This document shows positions 11,320 through 37,640 of a stretch of 64,000 nt of DNA, one piece after another (the stretch's first letter is position 1; the number at the start of each line of letters is the position of its first letter). The DNA lies in NCBI RefSeq assembly GCF_037975245.1, contig NC_092573.1, positions 14,032,001 through 14,096,000 of the forward strand. The letters run 5' to 3'. Source of the stretch: Apostichopus japonicus (lineage: Eukaryota; Echinodermata; Holothuroidea; Aspidochirotida; Stichopodidae). The position numbers were made by a program, and so were the translations under genes. Under the pieces are notes generated by a model. That model did no database searches and had not been told where the DNA came from. It saw only the letters and a program-made list of their open reading frames with translations.

Positions 11320-12203
11320 CAAGGGCAGCGGAAGCACTTTTAATCTGGGGGGGGGGGGGCACCGACGTCAAAGGGCACTTTGCAGAAATTCGATTGGACT
11401 GATGCAGCCTGATATTTAGTACCCTTTATAAATCTTATTGTATTATCTTATTTGCGTATACACATCACTCCATCAACGCCCCCCCCCCCCCCCCCCCCGT
11501 CTTAGTAGTCTTACTTTTCAACTTCTGATACTTGTAGATACAAAGATAGGCCAGAAATGTCTTTGATACAACCATAGCCAGTATTTGTCTTTGATACAAC
11601 TGTAGCTAGTAAATGTTTATCGAAAAGGCTGTTTTGGAACTTGGAACGCCGATCGTGACAACAACAGGCAACAAAGTGCTGCAGCTCTATACATACAAAG
11701 TCTGTTAATCAACGATAGGCTTATTTGACTGTGGAATGTTCTCAACTGAAATTTTATCGCGTAAACGGGTTCTTAACTAGATGTTAAAAAACTGACAAGA
11801 TCGTATCCTAGTCTTTTTCGGCGGGTAGAGTATTGAATGAAACGGCACGCGATATGAATGGCAGCCTAGGTGACAGAAGAATAGGTCACCTAATTTAGCC
11901 ATAATCTTGCTACGTTCATTTCAATAGTTTTTCCTGTCTAGACTCTTAAACTCGTCCAGCAAGCTTATGGATTTGAATTATGGGTGTTTTAATAAAAAAG
12001 ATACCTTGGCCAAAAAAAGTGTAGGCCCGGGCCTACAGTGCTACATACTTAGTTCTAAATTAGGATTAGATCTCTTACTGAAATATCGCTGACCTAATAA
12101 GGTGATCAAGAGTACAAGTTTTAGGTAGAAAAAGGGCACATTTTTAACTTGAGGAAAAGTGGGGGGCACTTGCCCCCTGTGCCCCCCGGTTCCGCCGCCC
12201 TTG
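11320..12203. mobile_element. Nested hAT-like element, 884 bp
   Basis: Ends CAAGGGCAGCGGAA and TTCCGCCGCCCTTG, flanked by AAGGTACA at 11312-11319 and 12204-12211. G-run (11348) and C-runs (11480, 12183) lie near the ends. Its interior (11498-11850) resembles the host element just outside it (12216-12480), so an element has inserted into a relative. Non-autonomous. Confidence 0.8.
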
Positions 12204-13209
12204 AAGGTACATGTACAGAGTAGTCTTACTTTTCAACTTCTGATACTAGTAGATACAAAGATAGTCCAGAAATGTCTTTGATGCAACTGTAGCTAGTAAA
12301 TGTTTAAGTTAGCCTACTAAGAGAAGGCGAGAGCTATCCGACGATTGCCATCTGATGCAATTTCTCAAGTGTTTTCTCAACTGAAATATTATCTGCGTAA
12401 ACGGGTTCTTAACTACATGTTAAAAAACTGACAAGATCGGATCCTATAGTCTTTTTCGGCGGGTAGAGTGTTGAATGAAACTATCGTGCTACATACTGCC
12501 CTGATCATATGATATCAGTATCAGCAGATTTTGTTTCCTGTTTAAATTCTTTTACATGTTCTTTTACATAATATATCAGAAAGACAAACATAGTGCTCTT
12601 TTACAAGTTTTCCAGTAGGATGATTCTTGTTTATTGTCCAATGTCTGGACTTTAATACATTTGACGAACTTAACTGATGGACAATATAAACTTTCATATT
12701 TTGTAATACAGCCAGATATGCAGTGGCCTAAAAACAAATATCGTTATCGCAGTGTATTAGCAGTGTAATAATTATTTATAGGAAGTGCGTATCACGTACG
12801 ATTGCTAGCTTAGCTTCATAACATGCTGTTCGTGCAACAACTTAGAACGACTCATTGAACGAACGTTGTCGACGTTGTTGTGCATACAGTTCGTGACATT
12901 CCATAGAGTGCGGTTAGGTAGGCAATATGTATTTTATTACGCAGTGGCCAACTGTAGGCTTGTAATTGGCTATAAGCTAAATTTAGCTAATTGCATCTGC
13001 CAAACTATATAAGTAAGTAGTTGAATCAGTAGGCGTGAATGTTACTACGATTACAATCGAGTTAACGGAGCTGACGAGTATTCAAGATCAAAAGAGCACT
13101 GACAAAATACCATGCTAAAAAAACGACAGTTTAAAAAAAAAAAATCGACACTGAAAGGGGGGGAGCGGTCGCTCCCCCTGCTCCCCCTGGCTACGTCCCT
13201 GCTAGGTGG

Positions 13210-16200
13210 AGTGCGTGAATCCTTGTTTATGGCCTGGGGGTTGAAACACTCTTTGCGACAGGCATGTGTGAAGCCATCTTCCACTGAATATGTTGTCTGA
13301 GGTGGTATTCTCCTAAAACGGAATGTATGGATGCTTGTAAGGGAAATAATATACTTTTCTATTAAAATAGCGTTGAATTTTAAATTAGCGCCTTCTTTTT
13401 TCATGAAGTGTTCTTGATCTCTATACTTGGTTTGTTTGTTACAGCTCAGTTGACATACTGTAGGTGAACTCAATTTAATTGAAAGGCATTATTTATTGTT
13501 GGCCAAGCAAAAACAATAAAACATTCGTGTGGTTGAACAGGCCCGGAGTCTCCAGCAACCTTAGCAAAAAATATTTTATTCGACATATTCGAAACACGCT
13601 TGATATCTGACGGGTAATGATGAACAGGCAAGATGCAAAAGTGTTATGCACAGTACTTAACGGATAATAACTCGAGATGATATGATGGGTAGACAGGTTG
13701 TTATCATAAATCTGATATGGTTCCAATCAGAGAGTTGTCCATAATAACTCCTTGTTCCAATCATGATGTGCAAGTATTACTTGGCATAGTAAAAGTAACG
13801 GACGCTGTGTACAAAGCAACGGAAAGTGCAGATTTAAATCAATCGTTGAGTGGCAATTCTTAATAATGGCCTATGCAGTACACCGTGATGATATAATGAC
13901 CGTGAGACCCTAGCCAGAAGTAAGTTCACACAAAACTAATGTCTCCTTGGAAAATAGTTTTGAGAATGGTGTTTCATGAAAAACGAACTTCAAGTCAATA
14001 AGGGGCCTGGGCGATGCAATTGTGATCAGCCCGTTCCAAATCTGGTCTTGTGCCCGTTAGAAGAATGCCGATAACAATACGCATTCACCCGCTTTATAAT
14101 TCACGTCCGTATTGCGCCCCAACTAACACCATTTCACATGCATATACATACTGCACCGACAAATTTCCCATGTCCGTAATTTACAGTTTGGCAAATAAAT
14201 GTTAAAACATATGAACAACCTATGTGCATGTGCTTGGAGAGAAGCTTACAAATTGTTGTGTAAAACTATCTATTGGACTTTAGCAGGCAACTAATGATTC
14301 TATTCGGTTGTAAACGTGTTTGCTACCACAATAGCAAGTCTTGACAGTGATCTGAAAAGTATAAACAAAGACGGTAATGATAAATTAAAAGACATTTAAG
14401 TTCCTTTCACCTAATAAATCGGTCAATGAATATCATCGTCTTTAATTTCAAACAGATTACAACACTTCAAAACTTCGATTGGGAAGCTCTATAGAGAGTG
14501 AGCTGTCACTCTCCAAATGAAAGTCTAAATCTATTAAATTGTTTTCTTCATAATACTTATAGTAAGTGAAGTAAAATGAGGTAAATGAAGGACACAATAT
14601 CGGTAAGATATATTAAAAGACAATGAAACACTCATGAGTGAATTGTTCCTGATAAATATGTACTCTCTGCAGGTACAGTAGGAACTTCCAGATGACGTGT
14701 AAGAGCCAGTGGTAGATGCATTCTGGGATACATCCGTGGAGGTAACACCGTGCTCTGACGAACCCCAAACTCGCGAACCATCACATGGTGTTATTATAAG
14801 TTGTCTCCGGACACATAAACTTATCATTTCAGAAAGAAATTTATTTCTGACCCGCTTGCAGTAAGCTTTCAAGGAAATTGCAAGACATCAATTGCTTCAA
14901 TTTGAAGACTCTAAGGCTCTTCAAAGAGATGTTTTTAATGAAAGTGTTTAGCATTCAGAACTCAGTTATCATTTAATAGTATGAATCAAAATGTCCAAGT
15001 CATATAATTGCAATGGTTCATAGGACATATAAATATCATATAAAGGTATCGCGTAAGATAGGCCTATTTGTAATAGAATCGAAATAAGTAAGTGCTAACA
15101 CGTCACGTCACATACAACCCTCCAATCTTGGTATATTTCTTACTATGCAGTGAAACGGCAAGAATAATACATGTCGCTGATATATACGTAGTGCATCGTT
15201 TGTTTCCATTATGGCGAAACAATGCAACACCTCAGTGAAGGATTGATTGCATTGATTAATTACGTAACACTGATCCATTGACTCATCAAGAAAGGTCCAA
15301 TCTAATAAATCTACAAAAAAAAAAACATGATTTGATATCCGACGAAAAGCATACATATAGTTTGAATATAAATAGCAACGTGAGCGACAGTTCTCTCTCA
15401 CATATCATTCCTTCGCAACATAAAAACGTTTAAGACTAAATTACATCATTTAGACTAGTAGGTGTGTGATTAATGGACAGATGGGTGGGTGCAGTGTGTA
15501 GGCGATTTATAATCGTGTCGGTAGACTAAAATGTACTGCGATGCTCGCTAAAGCCCCCCGGGTCCCTACATCATGATTGTAAACTTGATTGTAACAAAGG
15601 CCGAGTACGGAATGTACTTCATATGATTCGATAAATAATAATTCCAACCATGGCCAATTTTAAAGACATCAACAGTACTTTTATATTCAATTCGAAGGTC
15701 ACGAACACGCTAACAGTCAACGTCTTGGTCTACAGTGTCCTCCTAATCAGACAGTTTTTTTTATTTATTCACAATTATTTTAGGGCTAACACGAATACTA
15801 AATTAGCACTCTAAGATTCTTCTTTTTTCAAGCTTACATTCATAATGTCCAAGAGGTTCGTCAAACCTAAGAAACTATCGATATCGAGACCGCATGAAAG
15901 AATATGTGAAATGATCTCCACTGCAACATTGGTCAATATAGTTTACAACAATGGGACATGCACTCAGACACTCAGACATCGTACGTAGACAGTATGGTTA
16001 CAATTTCGTAACCACGTTTCTAGTTTGTGATGTCACATGTTTCTTGAACATCTGTTGATTGATATCCGAAATTTACGTCTTTCTTTTGTCCAGTAATTCA
16101 ACCCCAGAATAAGGAGGTTGCTATCCTGGCAGATCGAAACAAGTGAAACAAGTCAAATGTAACGTCATGTCTACGATGTGTAATCCAGTTTCGGATAGTG

Positions 16201-16618
16201 TAAACTGTGTTTAGTCTTAACGAAACGTTCACGAAATTAACCATTATACAGCGGACATAGAAATAGAACAATTTCTTGGAAGTTCAGTTTCACTTTGTGC
16301 CACAATTGAATGTTGAACTTCGACCCATTGGCTAAATGCAACAGGAGTTTCCGGTACTGCTATGTTTAGTGCCTAGTCGTGATACATCCTGCTGCCGTAT
16401 GTGTTGCAGTGACACATCACATGGAAGAGAGTAGCTTACTACACAACTGCAGTATAATTCACCCATCAATGCAAACTTTGATAGACGTGAAGCGACAACC
16501 TTAATATCCTCCCAGTTGAAGTCAAAAGCGATAAGCCTACTGATCAAGACGGCTACACCATTTCATTAATGATTATACCAGTTCAGATATAGTTGACCTG
16601 CTTGTAGTCTGCTTTTCA
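13210..16618 (+). other. 5' flank of copy 2, conserved across units
   Basis: Colinear with 37561-42412 and 59881-64000 apart from insertions, so it probably includes the shared promoter. I cannot fix a TATA box or start site. A minus-strand frame at 15401-15108 has partly conserved relatives at 40260-40078 and 62719-62507 but is broken or shifted there. Confidence 0.45.
13728..13754. mobile_element. 27-base hairpin insertion (unit 2)
   Basis: Starts CAGAGAGTTGT, ends ATAACTCCTTG, flanked by TTCCAAT (13721-13727 and 13755-13761). Same position in units 3 and 4. Confidence 0.6.
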
Positions 16619-30395
<13,777 letters not shown>

Positions 30396-32699
30396 AGACA
30401 AACCAAAATGGTGGACTACCAGTAAACCATAGCCACCTTGTTTTACCATATCTAGTTGGAATGGATATAGTCCATTGTATTGCATAGGGTTAGTCTATAA
30501 TGATATATGTTGTGAAACGGGTTTTTAAAAATATTTTTTTTATAGCTTGCTAAGTGTCAGTCACATTTGGATATGACCTACGACCGCATAAGAGGTGTTA
30601 CTTTCTATTGTAGCTATGAACATTAAACTAGCCTTTGGTCAACAACATTTGCCTAAAGCTGAAGAAGCTAAAGAGGAGGCAAAACTTTCAATTGGCCATC
30701 TTTAGTAGTAATAGTAAACTGAATCTATTATCAGCAGACTATTGGTGCATGAATAGCCACTTGACGGCATTTATATAAACCACTATAGTTCCTTGTTTTA
30801 ATGGAGGGAAAGTAGAATCTGTTATTATCAAGTTTTGGTATTTAAACGCAACAGGTTGATTTAAAGGAATTGTCTGGTGGAAATTTTGATACATTATCAT
30901 TGTAGTTCTTATTTTTTTCTTTCTAACCATTTGAAAATTGTCCCCATTCGACATTTTCTTCTTGTAGAAATCTGGTTTTCAAATAGTTGAAGTTAGCACT
31001 CCTATTTCCGCAGCAAATACACTCTCGTGTGTACACGCACAGGTGATTGCCTATTATCAATACGTTCATATCGCGAACGTATACAGCCTACTATACCATG
31101 CCCAGTTGGTATACGTACGTAGCGTTGCACATACTACACTATCGCACTCAAACCACAGTACATAAACTGTTCTTTGAAATCGCTGAGATAAAATTCACGG
31201 ATCAACTTTACAGTAAAAGGAAACTTAAAAAGTATTCGGAACACCGAAATAACTTGGCGGAATCGATGTCAGGGCAGAACGTAGTACTGAGAAGCTTAGG
31301 CTTCGCAGAACTGTCCGATTGTAAACGTTAGAGCAGCCTACATGCGAACATTCTTTGCATCGTAGCTGAACATCGCAATGTAAACAACGAAGAGTCTGCT
31401 GTTCAAAATTATCTTGTGTTACACAAAGACCACGAAACCACTGATCTACTACATATATGGCGGTTTAAGGAGTTTTTAAAAACATATCTAATTTACAAGA
31501 AATTTCACCAACAATTAAGGAAGAAATTAAGCTTAATACAAACGCGCTTTGTGGGTTATGTCGCTAATAATTTATCGATTTTTAAGGTAAATTCTTAGAG
31601 CTACCAGACATTCCTTTTAAGCCTAACAAAGAGAGGGTTCTAGTTTTACTCAGATATGACTAAAACAAAGATGTGATATACTGCTTTTTATCAGATACGT
31701 TCGTCGTGTTTTACCGAGGGTGCCGTGCAGGTGTTCTTTTCTCTCGGGTTTCTTTCAAGACAGCTTTATAATTAGTTACGTTTATCGGTCACCGGCTCTT
31801 GTAAAATATAACCTTTCTTTATGTTTTTTATATCCAAGAAATATAAGCGTATTTTAAATAACAACTAATGAATGTTTCCATTAATTTCTATAAAAGACAC
31901 TTTTCTTGGGGGTTTACGAGTATTAATCATGCAATTCACAAATCTCGAATTTTCAAACTTATCGGTATTGCTTTTGTTATTAAGAATCCAACCTGCAGAC
32001 TAACGGTACACAGTATAGTCAAAACAAGGAACAAATTGGTTATAGGATCTAAATATTGAATTGAATTTCCATTTACTACAATCAACTAAAAAAGCTACTG
32101 GTTTAAAAAAAAATCATTAATATTCTTTCGTGCGAGTTTATTGACCGTTTTAGTTTAACTTCTGAGATTTGAAATTAACGTGCGCTCCTTTGAATGATAT
32201 TGTTAGATTGTTTTTGCCTGAAGTATATTGCACAGCATGTTTTTGGTGAAATTGTCTCAAAAAAAAAAATACATGGGAAAATAAGGTAAAATTGCAGTTT
32301 TATAGTATTTGATAAGCTACTTACAATAGAAAATGACTATATTGACAATAGAAAGAATATTATATATGTTTATTGATACAAGGACATAGTCTGTCTTTTT
32401 TTTATTGTTTATTCCAAATGTAGCCAAATTGGAGTACTACAAAGGTTTTTTGATTACTTGTGAATAAGCTTAACGTTAGAAGGAAGATGCATAAGCTGTA
32501 TTCTCCATTGGATTGATTCTTACCACCCAATGACATCTACCTATTCCCTATACATCGGAATGCAATTGCGATGACCAGGGAAATCAACGTTAATGCTACA
32601 ACCTAGATGTTTAAAAGGAACGTCATATATAACATAGGATTTAAAAATAAAATAGAACTGTTAGCAAACCGCTTATCCACTAAAGAGCCTGTGTAGGAG
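30396..32699 (+). other. 3' flank of copy 2
   Basis: Probable 3' UTR and spacer; matches 50022-51841 of unit 3 in blocks. An open frame at 31047-31331 has no equivalent in unit 3 and is not supported. Confidence 0.45.
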
Positions 32700-32716
32700 A
32701 ATGTGAAAAAGTAAGT

Positions 32717-32757
32717 TGGCCTGACGTTTCGATCCTAGCAGAATCTTCTTCAAAGGC
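32717..32757 (-). ncRNA. Degenerate hammerhead motif at the end of the Penelope-like element
   Basis: On the minus strand: TTGAAGA (consensus CTGANGA, first C replaced by T), stem II GATTC-TGCTA-GGATC (five pairs with a G-U), GAAA, CGTC with a GTC cleavage triplet, and stem I GCCT with AGGC. Hammerheads are known from Penelope-like elements. The C3 change should impair activity. Confidence 0.5.
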
Positions 32758-33124
32758 TAAATGACAAGTAACAGTAACAGAAGGGACAAAACACGCACAA
32801 AATACAGACAGTTAATGAGCATGGTGAACACAAGGAGATAGATGTAAGGGGACAAGTAGACAAGGGATGGAGAGAAGAAAGAAAGAAACCAACAACGGAA
32901 GAGAAGAGGTGGGAGATGAACAGTGGAGGGACAAAGGGAAGGGGGGGGGGTAGGGAAATAAACTGGAGAAGGACAAAGACAGAAAGGTGTGGAGAAAAAA
33001 GGGTGGAAGAGAGCTATGAGAAGAGGAGTGATGAGGGGGGGGGGAACAAGGGGAGAAGGAAGGGGGTCAGAAGAAAAGTAGTCATGTCCTTCCTGAATGT
33101 TGAGCCCAAGGGGTTGAATGGTGC

Positions 33125-33553
33125 TCAGGCATTGCATCCACAGCCTCTCTGTGCTGATTCGTCAGGACGGCTACCTAAGGATTCAATCCCCTGTAGGGAC
33201 ATGTTATTAATGGTATGCTTGGGAAGGTTAAAGTGTTCTCCAACTGGGTTCTCAGTCTTCATGGTGTTTACTGTGGATCTGTGACCATAGAATCGCTTCT
33301 TGAGGGTGGTTTTGGTTTCACCATCATACTGGATGCCGAAAACTCTACAAGAGATCAGATATATGACATTAGTGGTTGTGCAAGTGATGTGACCCTTAGT
33401 CTTGTGTGTGAGTTGCATGCTGTGGCTGGTGACGGAATTGGATTCAACAATGTGGTGGCTGCAGATGATGCATCTCGAAGTACGATCACATTTGAAAGTA
33501 CCATGCTGAATGGGTGTAGGGTTAGAAGTTAGAGGTGGAACAGCTGCACGCAC
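33125..33553 (-). pseudogene. GIY-YIG endonuclease domain of the Penelope-like element
   Basis: Open frame of 142 residues. A Cys-rich stretch (KCDRTSRCIICSHHI) precedes the nuclease: VIYLISC corresponds to the GIY strand, FGIQYDGETKTTLKKRFYGH to the YIG strand with the catalytic Arg, and NPVGEHFNLPKH to the conserved downstream motif; a Glu follows in GIESL. In these elements the nuclease nicks target DNA. The G of YIG is kept but V or I is replaced by D. The domain is separated from the RT by frame changes. Confidence 0.85.
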
Positions 33554-33790
33554 AAGGTCTCGTAGGTTGCGTGGTCGTCTGTAGGCGATGATGGGTTTTC
33601 AGGGACGGCTCGTTGGAGTCTATCTAAAGTGAGGAGAATGTTGTGGTTGTTAGAGGTGATTTGCTGAAAAGGAGGAAGATTTGGGTGGAAAGTAACAACT
33701 AGGGGGAGCTTGTTGTTGCAATCTCGTCCCTTTTTGTTCTTCACTGCCAAAGTAGATGATCTGGAAAGGGAGCGGACTCTCTGAATGGCT

Positions 33791-35090
33791 TTACGCATCC
33801 TTCTGGCACCATGTCCCCTGGCTGTAAGGTGTTTTTTCCAAAGCATCTGTAAGGCGAATGAAAGAGGAATTGTTAGAGCAAATGCGACGAAGACGAAGTG
33901 CTTGACTGTAGGCAATTCCAGACTTGCAGTGACGGGGATGGCAGCTTGAAGAATGGAGATACTGGTGTGTGTCTGTGGGCTTGGTGTATAAGTCTGTATA
34001 GAGAGAACCGTGTTCCTTGCGAACAGTCACATCGAGAAAGTTAACCTGTTGGTGAGAGTAATCAGAGGTGAATTTGATGGTGCTGTGGAAAGAATTGATG
34101 TGATTGATGAAGGTGAGCAGGCTATCCTCATCACTGGTCCAAACGAAAAAGATGTCATCAATGTAGCGCCACCAGATAATAGGACGGCAGGGAGCTGTAC
34201 TGAGCATGCGTTCTTCAAGGCTAGACATGAACAGGCAAGCAAAGGAAGGAGGCATCCTGGTACCCATGGCAGTCCCGTGTCTTTGAAGGTAATGCTTGTC
34301 CATGAACGTGAAGTTGTTTTTGGTGAGAACCTGTTGCATGAGAACTTTGATGTCAGAGATGGGTGGACAACGGTGGACCTTCTTAGACAGGGCTGCACAC
34401 GTGGCTGCGATGCCTCCAGCATGAGGGATGTTAGTGTAAAGATGAGTGACGTCGAAAGAACCGATGATGGCGCTGTACTAGGGATTTGGTTCTTGATATC
34501 TTAAAGTTTCCCGAGGAAATCTGGAGTGTAAGAGATGTAAGAGTTAATCTGAGGAACTAGGGGTTTGATGAAGTGGTCCACAAACAAGGATATCTTCTCG
34601 GTGGGGACCCATTACCTGAGATGATAGGCCTACCAGGGTTACCAGGATTGTGAATTTTGGGCAGAAGATAAAAGCTGGCTGCCTTACAGTCTGTGGGAGA
34701 AAGGAAAGAAACATCCTTCTTAGAGATCTGGTTCCGCTGGTACATATCAGTGATGGTCTGTTTTATCTGCTGGGAGAAAATAACTGTGGTAACAGAATCA
34801 AGAAGAGTGTAAATATCGCTGTTGGAGAGATGACGCATGGCTTCCTTGATGTAATCCTGTCGATCCTGGATGACAACTGCAGAACCTTTGTCGGCTAGCA
34901 TGATGATAATGTCACTGCGAGACATCAGTGAGGAGAGTGCTGTACGCTCATTTCTTGGGGGGTTGTCGTGTGTTCTGCGCAGAGGAGAGTTTGACTGGTT
35001 AGTCTCAGAGCTGACGACTTGTGTGTAGACTTCATAGGATTTAATCAGATTCGTTGTACACAGTTGCTGTACGAGGTTCTTAGGAGACAA
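33791..35090 (-). pseudogene. Penelope-like reverse transcriptase (broken)
   Basis: Reverse transcriptase of the Penelope clade. The upstream block ends at 34557 after the PGRPIISGNGSP motif, where the frame shifts (an ISLFVDHF-type sequence would follow). The downstream block 34339-33791 holds the GTAMGT motif, the YIDD active site (aspartates at the metal-binding site), and a QVNFLDV motif followed by YTKPTDTHQYL, typical of the family. At least two frameshifts make a functional protein unlikely. Confidence 0.85.
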
Positions 35091-35105
35091 ATTGTACTGA
35101 CAAAA

Positions 35106-37254
35106 AGTAAATGCAAATAACAGCTGGAAAGTAGGGAATATACTAGCAAGCCCACTTAAGTAATGTATAACAGTAGTTTAATGGACTATAAAGGTAAATA
35201 AGTTTGTTTTATAACTTTTAGATTTAAACGTGGATGTATGCGAATATAAATATAAACGTGCTTTTCGAACCGATAAACTGAAAGTTTTAGCAAGGTACCC
35301 CCATTCAAAGGTAAAAACGGCATAGTGTAAAGTAAGTAGAATCACATAATTTGTCTGTCAATGTGCCCTCAATACAACATCATAGATTACCTGAAGTTCC
35401 TTTTTGCAACACTGAAATGCGGAATACTATGTGAAAACTGACGGCTTGTAGGAATAACATTTGAACTTCGGCACTATGCTCTTAGATTAATTTCCATCAT
35501 CTATAGGCCTAAGAAAGTTATTGTCTCTAAACTCTTCCTGGCGCTTTCCTAAACAACATATTACACAGACCCATATGTCTTGAACGCATCTTCTCGATCA
35601 TAGCAAATCATGTAACCAATAAAGATACATGTTAAGGGTATGAGTTGTGCAAAATTTATTGTTTTTTAGTTTAAATGAGTCTAATACTGTTCATAATAAA
35701 TAAAAACAAAAATTTCCTAACTCGCCTTATTTTCGATTTCATATACCTACGGACATTGGCTTGTACGTAATGAAAGATGTGGACGAAGGAACGGAGGGGG
35801 GGGGGGGGGATGAGTAATTTCTCCGACTGATTTAAGGATAGGATGTGAACCATTATGTAAGAGCCAGTGAAGAGTGAAGGGTTATATGAGGGTGTGGCCC
35901 TGGCGTCACTGAAGGTGACGCCCATGTAGACGAGCTGGGAATCTTTCAGTCTGTAATTCGCAAGGTTTTGCCAATAAATACTCATAATTTCTACGTTGTG
36001 CACAGTGTAGCAAAATCACGTGACCTGAAGCATTTGTCTAGACATCCATTCAGTCTTGAGGGTTGCAGGTGGGCGCAATGTTTCATGGACACCACAACGA
36101 GGTGCACTCGCAAAAGATCGTCGAGATGTATAAAAAATAGTGAAGCTTAGATTTGTTAGGAATGCATTTCTTTGTTCAGTAGTACCCTTGTGCCGAATGA
36201 GTTATTAACTTATAATTTGTGGAGGCATGTTTGGCATTGGAACTTGGGAAACTTATGAAAAAGATGTGAATTGCCTTGTTTTGAACTTAGAACTCAGAAA
36301 AGTCAAACGCAAACAAGATCACCATCGGTGGTTGAGCTACGAAGATATAACAAAATATGGAGGGGGGGGGGGCGGGGGAGCTGGCGGGGGTTAGTGCAAA
36401 ACGTTGAACAGATTGGCTATCTTCGAAAAACGAACTTAGTTACTTTCGTTCATGCTAAGTTGAACTAGATGTGACACTGAAAATTTCAACGATTTATCTA
36501 AAAATGTGCACACTTTCACAACTTTCACCTTTTTCCTCAGAGTTTGGATTTGTCTAAAAAATTCTGACTTTTGCTCTCGAATTGTCAAACTTTAATACCG
36601 AAGTTTCTGCGTTTTATCTAAAGTTTGACTATTTCAACTTTTTTACTAGTTATTTCAAACGTTCGACTTATGCTATCGTACGTAAGTTGGCGCAGCATTT
36701 CATGCATTAACATCGTTAACGATCATCCTTTATTAATGGTTTGAAGTCGTCAGTATCATATAGTACTGAATATACATACAGATATTACAAAGAAACCAAC
36801 ATTCTTTTTTCTGTGCGCTACAATTAATAGCAATCGTTGTAGCTTAACGATATCTCTTCATTATTAATGGTTTGAAGTCGTCAGTATCATATAGTACTGA
36901 ATATACATACAGATATTACAAAGAAACCAACATTCTTTTTTCTGTGCGCTACAATTAATAGCAATCGTTGTAGCTTAACGATATCTCTTCATTATTCTTC
37001 TACTTGCTTTGAAGTCATCAATAGCATTGCAGTGTAAGTCTATTGTACATTTAGATCTTTCAAAGAGAACATTACTCGCTTCCAGTGTGTTGCGATGTAA
37101 TAAACATTGCAACATTATTGTGCACTTAAGAATACTCATCCATTGTGCTAATGTCAGTAACGTTGTTTGCAAGGAATGTTTGTTGAAAGTACGGGAATGT
37201 ATTGCGATGAATACACATTGTACAACCGTCACGATAAATTTAATTTATTTAAGA
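35106..37254 (+). other. Spacer and start of unit 3
   Basis: Plain AT-rich sequence, then the unit start at about 35700, a G-run at 36362 and the 131-base duplication. No gene. Confidence 0.5.
36731..36992. repeat. Perfect tandem duplication, 131-base unit
   Basis: TATTAATGGTTTGAAGTCG recurs at 36731 and 36862, and the two units appear identical throughout. Absent from units 2 and 4 as far as I can see. Non-coding, or an assembly artefact. Confidence 0.85.
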
Positions 37255-37640
37255 AGTAGGCTACCTAGTCATTGGGCTCAGTGGTAGAGATGTGGACTGG
37301 TAACCAGGTGTTCCGAGCTCGAGTCCATCTGAAGTTACGTATATTTATAACAGTTGACGTGGTGGCCGGTGCTATACCGGGTAGATGAACAACTATTGCT
37401 CTGCCGGTCGCTTGAGTCGTGCTATATGGTTCAAGTCAAACTGGGATTTGTAACGCTCTGGTGGTAGTATGACACAATTTGTGGTCTAGGATCCCGTTTT
37501 CATTTCTCCTTTGGTGGCGCAGAAAACCCGGACGAATGCGCAGAGGGTTGGTCTAGGTGGCGTGCGTGAATTCTGGATTATGACCAGGGGTTGAAACACT
37601 CTTTTCGACCGGCATGTGTGAAGCCACCTGCCACTGAATA
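37255..37640 (+). repeat. tRNA-derived SINE-like repeat, unit 3
   Basis: tRNA-like head 37268-37331 with GGGCTCAGTGGTAGAG (A box) and GAGCTCGAGTCC (B box), then a body with GTGCTATACCGGGTAGATG. The same structure lies at 59585-59900 in unit 4, and the body alone near 10890-11000 in unit 2. The head is too degenerate for a working tRNA gene. Confidence 0.6.

Larger units (their letters stand above)
11007..13201. mobile_element. hAT-like element, 2195 bp, 8-bp target duplication
   Basis: Ends CAGCGACGTAGCCAGG and CCTGGCTACGTCCCTG form a terminal inverted repeat. Flanked by the exact duplication CTAGGTGG (10999-11006 and 13202-13209). Unit 3 has the single, empty target at 37553-37560. The 8-base duplication and CAG...CTG ends indicate the hAT superfamily. 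No transposase is seen, so it is non-autonomous. It contains another insertion at 11320-12203. Confidence 0.85.
32700..35105 (-). mobile_element. Penelope-like retroelement, 5'-truncated and frameshifted
   Basis: The minus strand encodes, in order, the N-terminal RT region (35090-34557, with YLLPKIHNPGNPGRPIISGN), the RT core (34339-33791, with GTAMGTRMPPSFACLFM and the catalytic WRYIDDIFFVW), a linker (33915-33529) and a GIY-YIG endonuclease (33553-33125). This order is diagnostic of Penelope-like elements. Several frame changes between blocks show it is a relic. A degenerate hammerhead lies at its downstream end (32717-32757). Unit 3 lacks the element. Confidence 0.85.

Noticed and set aside
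31047-31331. 94-codon plus-strand frame
   Set aside because: No counterpart in unit 3, no domain, no splice or poly(A) context that demands it.
33215-34504. Plus-strand frames across 33.2-34.5 kb
   Set aside because: Shadows of the minus-strand Penelope-like RT and GIY-YIG coding sequence.
37268-37331. tRNA gene
   Set aside because: A and B boxes are present, but the acceptor and T stems do not pair; the body that follows is repeated, so it is a SINE head.
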